From contig CAZTBG010000054.1 of assembly GCA_964611805.1 (NCBI GenBank), forward strand, positions 1 through 12,966: a stretch of DNA of 12,966 nucleotides. Reading direction: 5' to 3'. The notes beneath the pieces are model-generated. The model worked only from the letters and a program-made list of their open reading frames with translations. It made no database searches and had not been told where the DNA came from. A program made the position numbers and the translations under genes. Positions 11,468-12,966 of this stretch are shown in pieces. Position 1 is the stretch's first letter; the number at the start of each line of letters is the position of its first letter. The stretch is from W589 sp964611805. Lineage in GTDB: Bacteria > Chloroflexota > Dehalococcoidia > Dehalococcoidales > Fen-1064.

Positions 11468-12607
11468 CTATGACTGGGACAGCTGCCAGGACTTCCCTTC
11501 GGTGGTAATCGCCGGAGCAATCACCATCTCGGTCTGATGCATCTCCCGGATAGTAGCCGCCCCACAGAACCCCATAGCGGTGCGAATCGCCCCGACAAAG
11601 TTCTGGCTGCCATCGGTCATCGAGGTGGGGCCGAAGAGTATCTGCTTCAGTGGAGCGGTGGTGCCAACCTTGATTCGGGTCCCCCGGGGCAGATTCGGAT
11701 GCGGGTTTGCCATGCCCCAGTGGTAACCGTGCCCCGGCGATTCCTTAGCCTGGGCAAAGACCGAGCCGAGCATAACGGCATCGGCACCGGCAGCCAGGGC
11801 TTTACAGACATCGCCCCCTATATGGAACCCGCCATCGGTCACTATCGGTACATACCGGCCCGATTCCTTTAAGTATTGCTCCCTGGCGGCAGCACAATCG
11901 ATTGTGGCTGTTATCTGAGGCACCCCTATGCCGAGAACCGCACGGCTGGTGCAGGCCGCCCCCGGCCCAACACCGACCAGGACTCCAGATACCCCTGTTC
12001 TCATCAACTCAAGGCAGGCACTATAGCTGACGCAGTTTCCCACGACCACCGGTATCGGCAGCGACTCAATCAGCTCAGGAAAAATGAGACCACGTTCACT
12101 CTTGGAGATGTGACGGGCACTGGTAACGGTAGACTGGACGACAAGGATATCTCCCCCGGCCTCGGCAACCAGTGGGGCGAACCACTTGGTGTTGGCGGGC
12201 ACTGCCGACACAGCACAGACTACTCCCCCCTGCTTGATGGCCTGCACCCGCTTGCCAACAAGATTTTCCTTGATTGGCTCGGAATATATCTTCTGCATCA
12301 GAGCGGTGACCTCGGCATTCGAGGCCCGGGCAATCTCAGCCAGCACCTCTTCCGGATTTTCGTAGCGGGTCTGTACGCCGTCCAGGTTCAGCACCGCCAG
12401 TCCACCCATTTTACCCAGCAGGATGGCAAAGTTTACATCGACCACGCCATCCATAGCCGAAGCCAGAATCGGGATAGAAAAAGTGAGGTCGCCAATCTTG
12501 AAGTCGGTGTCTACTTGGTCGGGGTTAATCGTTACGTCGCCGGGGACCAGAGCAACTTCATCAAAGCCGTAGGAACGGCGAAGCTGCTTGAAGCGGGGAG
12601 CAGTCAT
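11468..12607 (-). CDS. guaB3: GuaB3 family IMP dehydrogenase-related protein
   Basis: A TIM-barrel enzyme of the IMP dehydrogenase/GMP reductase superfamily. IMPDH oxidises IMP to XMP with NAD+, the committed step to GMP. The 379-residue product has ILASAMDGVVD near the N-terminus, the catalytic-loop motif GVGPGAACTSRAVLGIGVPQ (catalytic Cys219), TDGGFHIGGDVCKALAAGAD (258-277), MLGSVFAQAKESPG and a C-terminal flap region. The CBS domains of ordinary GuaB (about 490 residues) are absent, as in the GuaB3 group of actinobacteria, cyanobacteria and others. ATG at 12607 is chosen because AAGGAG lies about 8 nt upstream; earlier in-frame codons precede this SD. It is a single-gene unit with a strong promoter. 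Whether it makes XMP or has another purine role is open. Confidence 0.9.
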   Translation of the reverse strand: MTAPRFKQLRRSYGFDEVALVPGDVTINPDQVDTDFKIGDLTFSIPILASAMDGVVDVNFAILLGKMGGLAVLNLDGVQTRYENPEEVLAEIARASNAEVTALMQKIYSEPIKENLVGKRVQAIKQGGVVCAVSAVPANTKWFAPLVAEAGGDILVVQSTVTSARHISKSERGLIFPELIESLPIPVVVGNCVSYSACLELMRTGVSGVLVGVGPGAACTSRAVLGIGVPQITATIDCAAAREQYLKESGRYVPIVTDGGFHIGGDVCKALAAGADAVMLGSVFAQAKESPGHGYHWGMANPHPNLPRGTRIKVGTTAPLKQILFGPTSMTDGSQNFVGAIRTAMGFCGAATIREMHQTEMVIAPAITTEGKSWQLSQS

Positions 12608-12629
12608 TTTCCTACTCCTTTTAATCAAT

Positions 12630-12658
12630 AATATACCAGAACATACTAAGCCCGTCAA
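12630..12658 (-). promoter_or_regulatory. Sigma70 promoter of guaB3
   Basis: The minus strand reads TTGACG (12658-12653), 17 nt, then TATATT (12635-12630). The start near 12623 leaves only about 16 nt before the ATG, just room for the SD, so a leader riboswitch (for example guanine-type) is excluded at this promoter. Confidence 0.6.
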
Positions 12659-12700
12659 GGAAAATTCCAGGGGGACTTATTTTCATTTGGTTGGTTAAAC

Positions 12701-12788
12701 TGTCATTACGAGGAGCGTAGCGACGAAGTAATCTCGTCGAGTGTATAAGCGAGATTGCCGCGGGGGCTAAAGCCCCCTCGCAATGACA
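12701..12788. repeat. 88-bp imperfect inverted repeat
   Basis: The ends TGTCATTACGAGG (12701-12713) and CCTCGCAATGACA (12776-12788) are inverted repeats with one mismatch. Inside are AATCTCG (12730-12736) with CGAGATT (12750-12756), and a hairpin GGGGGC-TAAA-GCCCCC (12762-12777). The GTCATTGCGAGGAGC...GCAATGAC type is known as a widely dispersed intergenic repeat in bacteria, including Chloroflexota. It carries no coding sequence and could be a MITE- or REP-like element. It lies in the spacer between the divergent guaB3 and rsmI. Confidence 0.75.
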
Positions 12789-12900
12789 CACTACTGTTCT
12801 CTACCTGGTAGCAACCAAAACCAAACAGAACCTTCCGGTGGGATTTCCAGTATATTGTCACACCCGACTGCTGCTCTGGACTGCCCCGTTCAGTGTGGGT

Positions 12901-12906
12901 TATAAT
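12901..12906 (+). promoter_or_regulatory. Candidate -10 box of rsmI
   Basis: TATAAT at 12901-12906 is a perfect -10 box. The best -35 is TGGACT (12877-12882) at an 18-nt spacing. The start near 12913 would lie within or just before the GGAGGG SD (12911-12916), giving an almost leaderless message. Confidence 0.45.
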
Positions 12907-12924
12907 AACTGGAGGGAATACATA

Positions 12925-12966
12925 ATGCCCATCCTTTATGTTGTGGCGACTCCCATTGGTAATTTA
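12925..12966 (+). CDS. rsmI: 16S rRNA 2'-O-ribose methyltransferase RsmI, N-terminal fragment
   Basis: The 14 visible codons read MPILYVVATPIGNL, the near-invariant start of RsmI. This SAM-dependent enzyme makes the 2'-O-methyl mark of C1402 in 16S rRNA. The gene is cut by the window end. The start is well supported: GGAGG (12911-12915) lies 9 nt upstream and a TATAAT box just before that. Confidence 0.9.
   Translation, partial: MPILYVVATPIGNL

Larger units (their letters stand above)
12608..12924. other. Divergent guaB3-rsmI spacer
   Basis: No gene is visible. The 317 bp hold the guaB3 promoter, the 88-bp inverted repeat and, after about 110 bp without recognised structure, the rsmI promoter. 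Confidence 0.7.

Noticed and set aside
11876..12631. 251-codon plus-strand open frame
   Set aside because: It lies antisense to guaB3, whose catalytic motifs are intact. The translation has no family features and no SD.
1..12966. CRISPR array, insertion sequence, prophage or attachment site
   Set aside because: No regularly spaced direct repeats, transposase or integrase motifs. The tRNA-Asp is cut at the edge, so a 3' attachment site cannot be judged.

Overview
The window looks like a chromosomal stretch of a Chloroflexota bacterium, most likely class Dehalococcoidia. This is inferred from the gene set, not from a search: a YidC without a large periplasmic domain, the GuaB3 type of IMP dehydrogenase, a DUF3467 protein, frequent GTG/TTG starts, and many single-gene transcription units separated by palindromic non-coding DNA. 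No integrase, transposase, CRISPR array, toxin-antitoxin pair or defence system was seen. This is mainly housekeeping plus scattered accessory genes.

Positions 1-5053: the 5' part of a tRNA-Asp gene (minus strand) lies back to back with a plus-strand gene train, rpsF-ssb-rpsR-rpmH-rnpA-yidD-(PQQ-propeller lipoprotein)-yidC-jag. It joins two blocks often found apart: ribosomal protein/SSB genes, and the rpmH-rnpA-yidD-yidC-jag block for tRNA processing and membrane-protein insertion. An eight-repeat beta-propeller lipoprotein sits between yidD and yidC. yidC and jag overlap by 113 bp in different frames. YidC has His where the family usually has a conserved groove arginine.

Positions 5054-5658: non-coding. 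It holds a strong intrinsic terminator, several nested perfect palindromes, one copy of a dispersed repeat, and a promoter with a leader of about 200 nt for a 98-residue protein.

Positions 5659-10433: single genes in alternating orientation. They are a small alpha/beta protein, a CPBP (CAAX-like) membrane protease, a monoacylglycerol lipase-like hydrolase, a COQ7/ferritin-like diiron protein, a nitroreductase, a HAD hydrolase and a DUF3467 protein. Several have near-consensus sigma70 promoters with 17-18 nt spacers.

Positions 10434-12966: an unrecognised protein, possibly TIM-barrel-like with an acidic tail, converges on a GuaB3-type IMP dehydrogenase. A spacer with an 88-bp imperfect inverted repeat follows. 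The first 14 codons of rsmI (16S rRNA 2'-O-ribose methyltransferase) run off the right edge.

No clearly novel multi-gene system is evident. The best leads are the propeller lipoprotein beside YidC, the YidC groove substitution with the yidC/jag overlap, the dispersed hairpin repeat, and the unknown gene beside guaB3.
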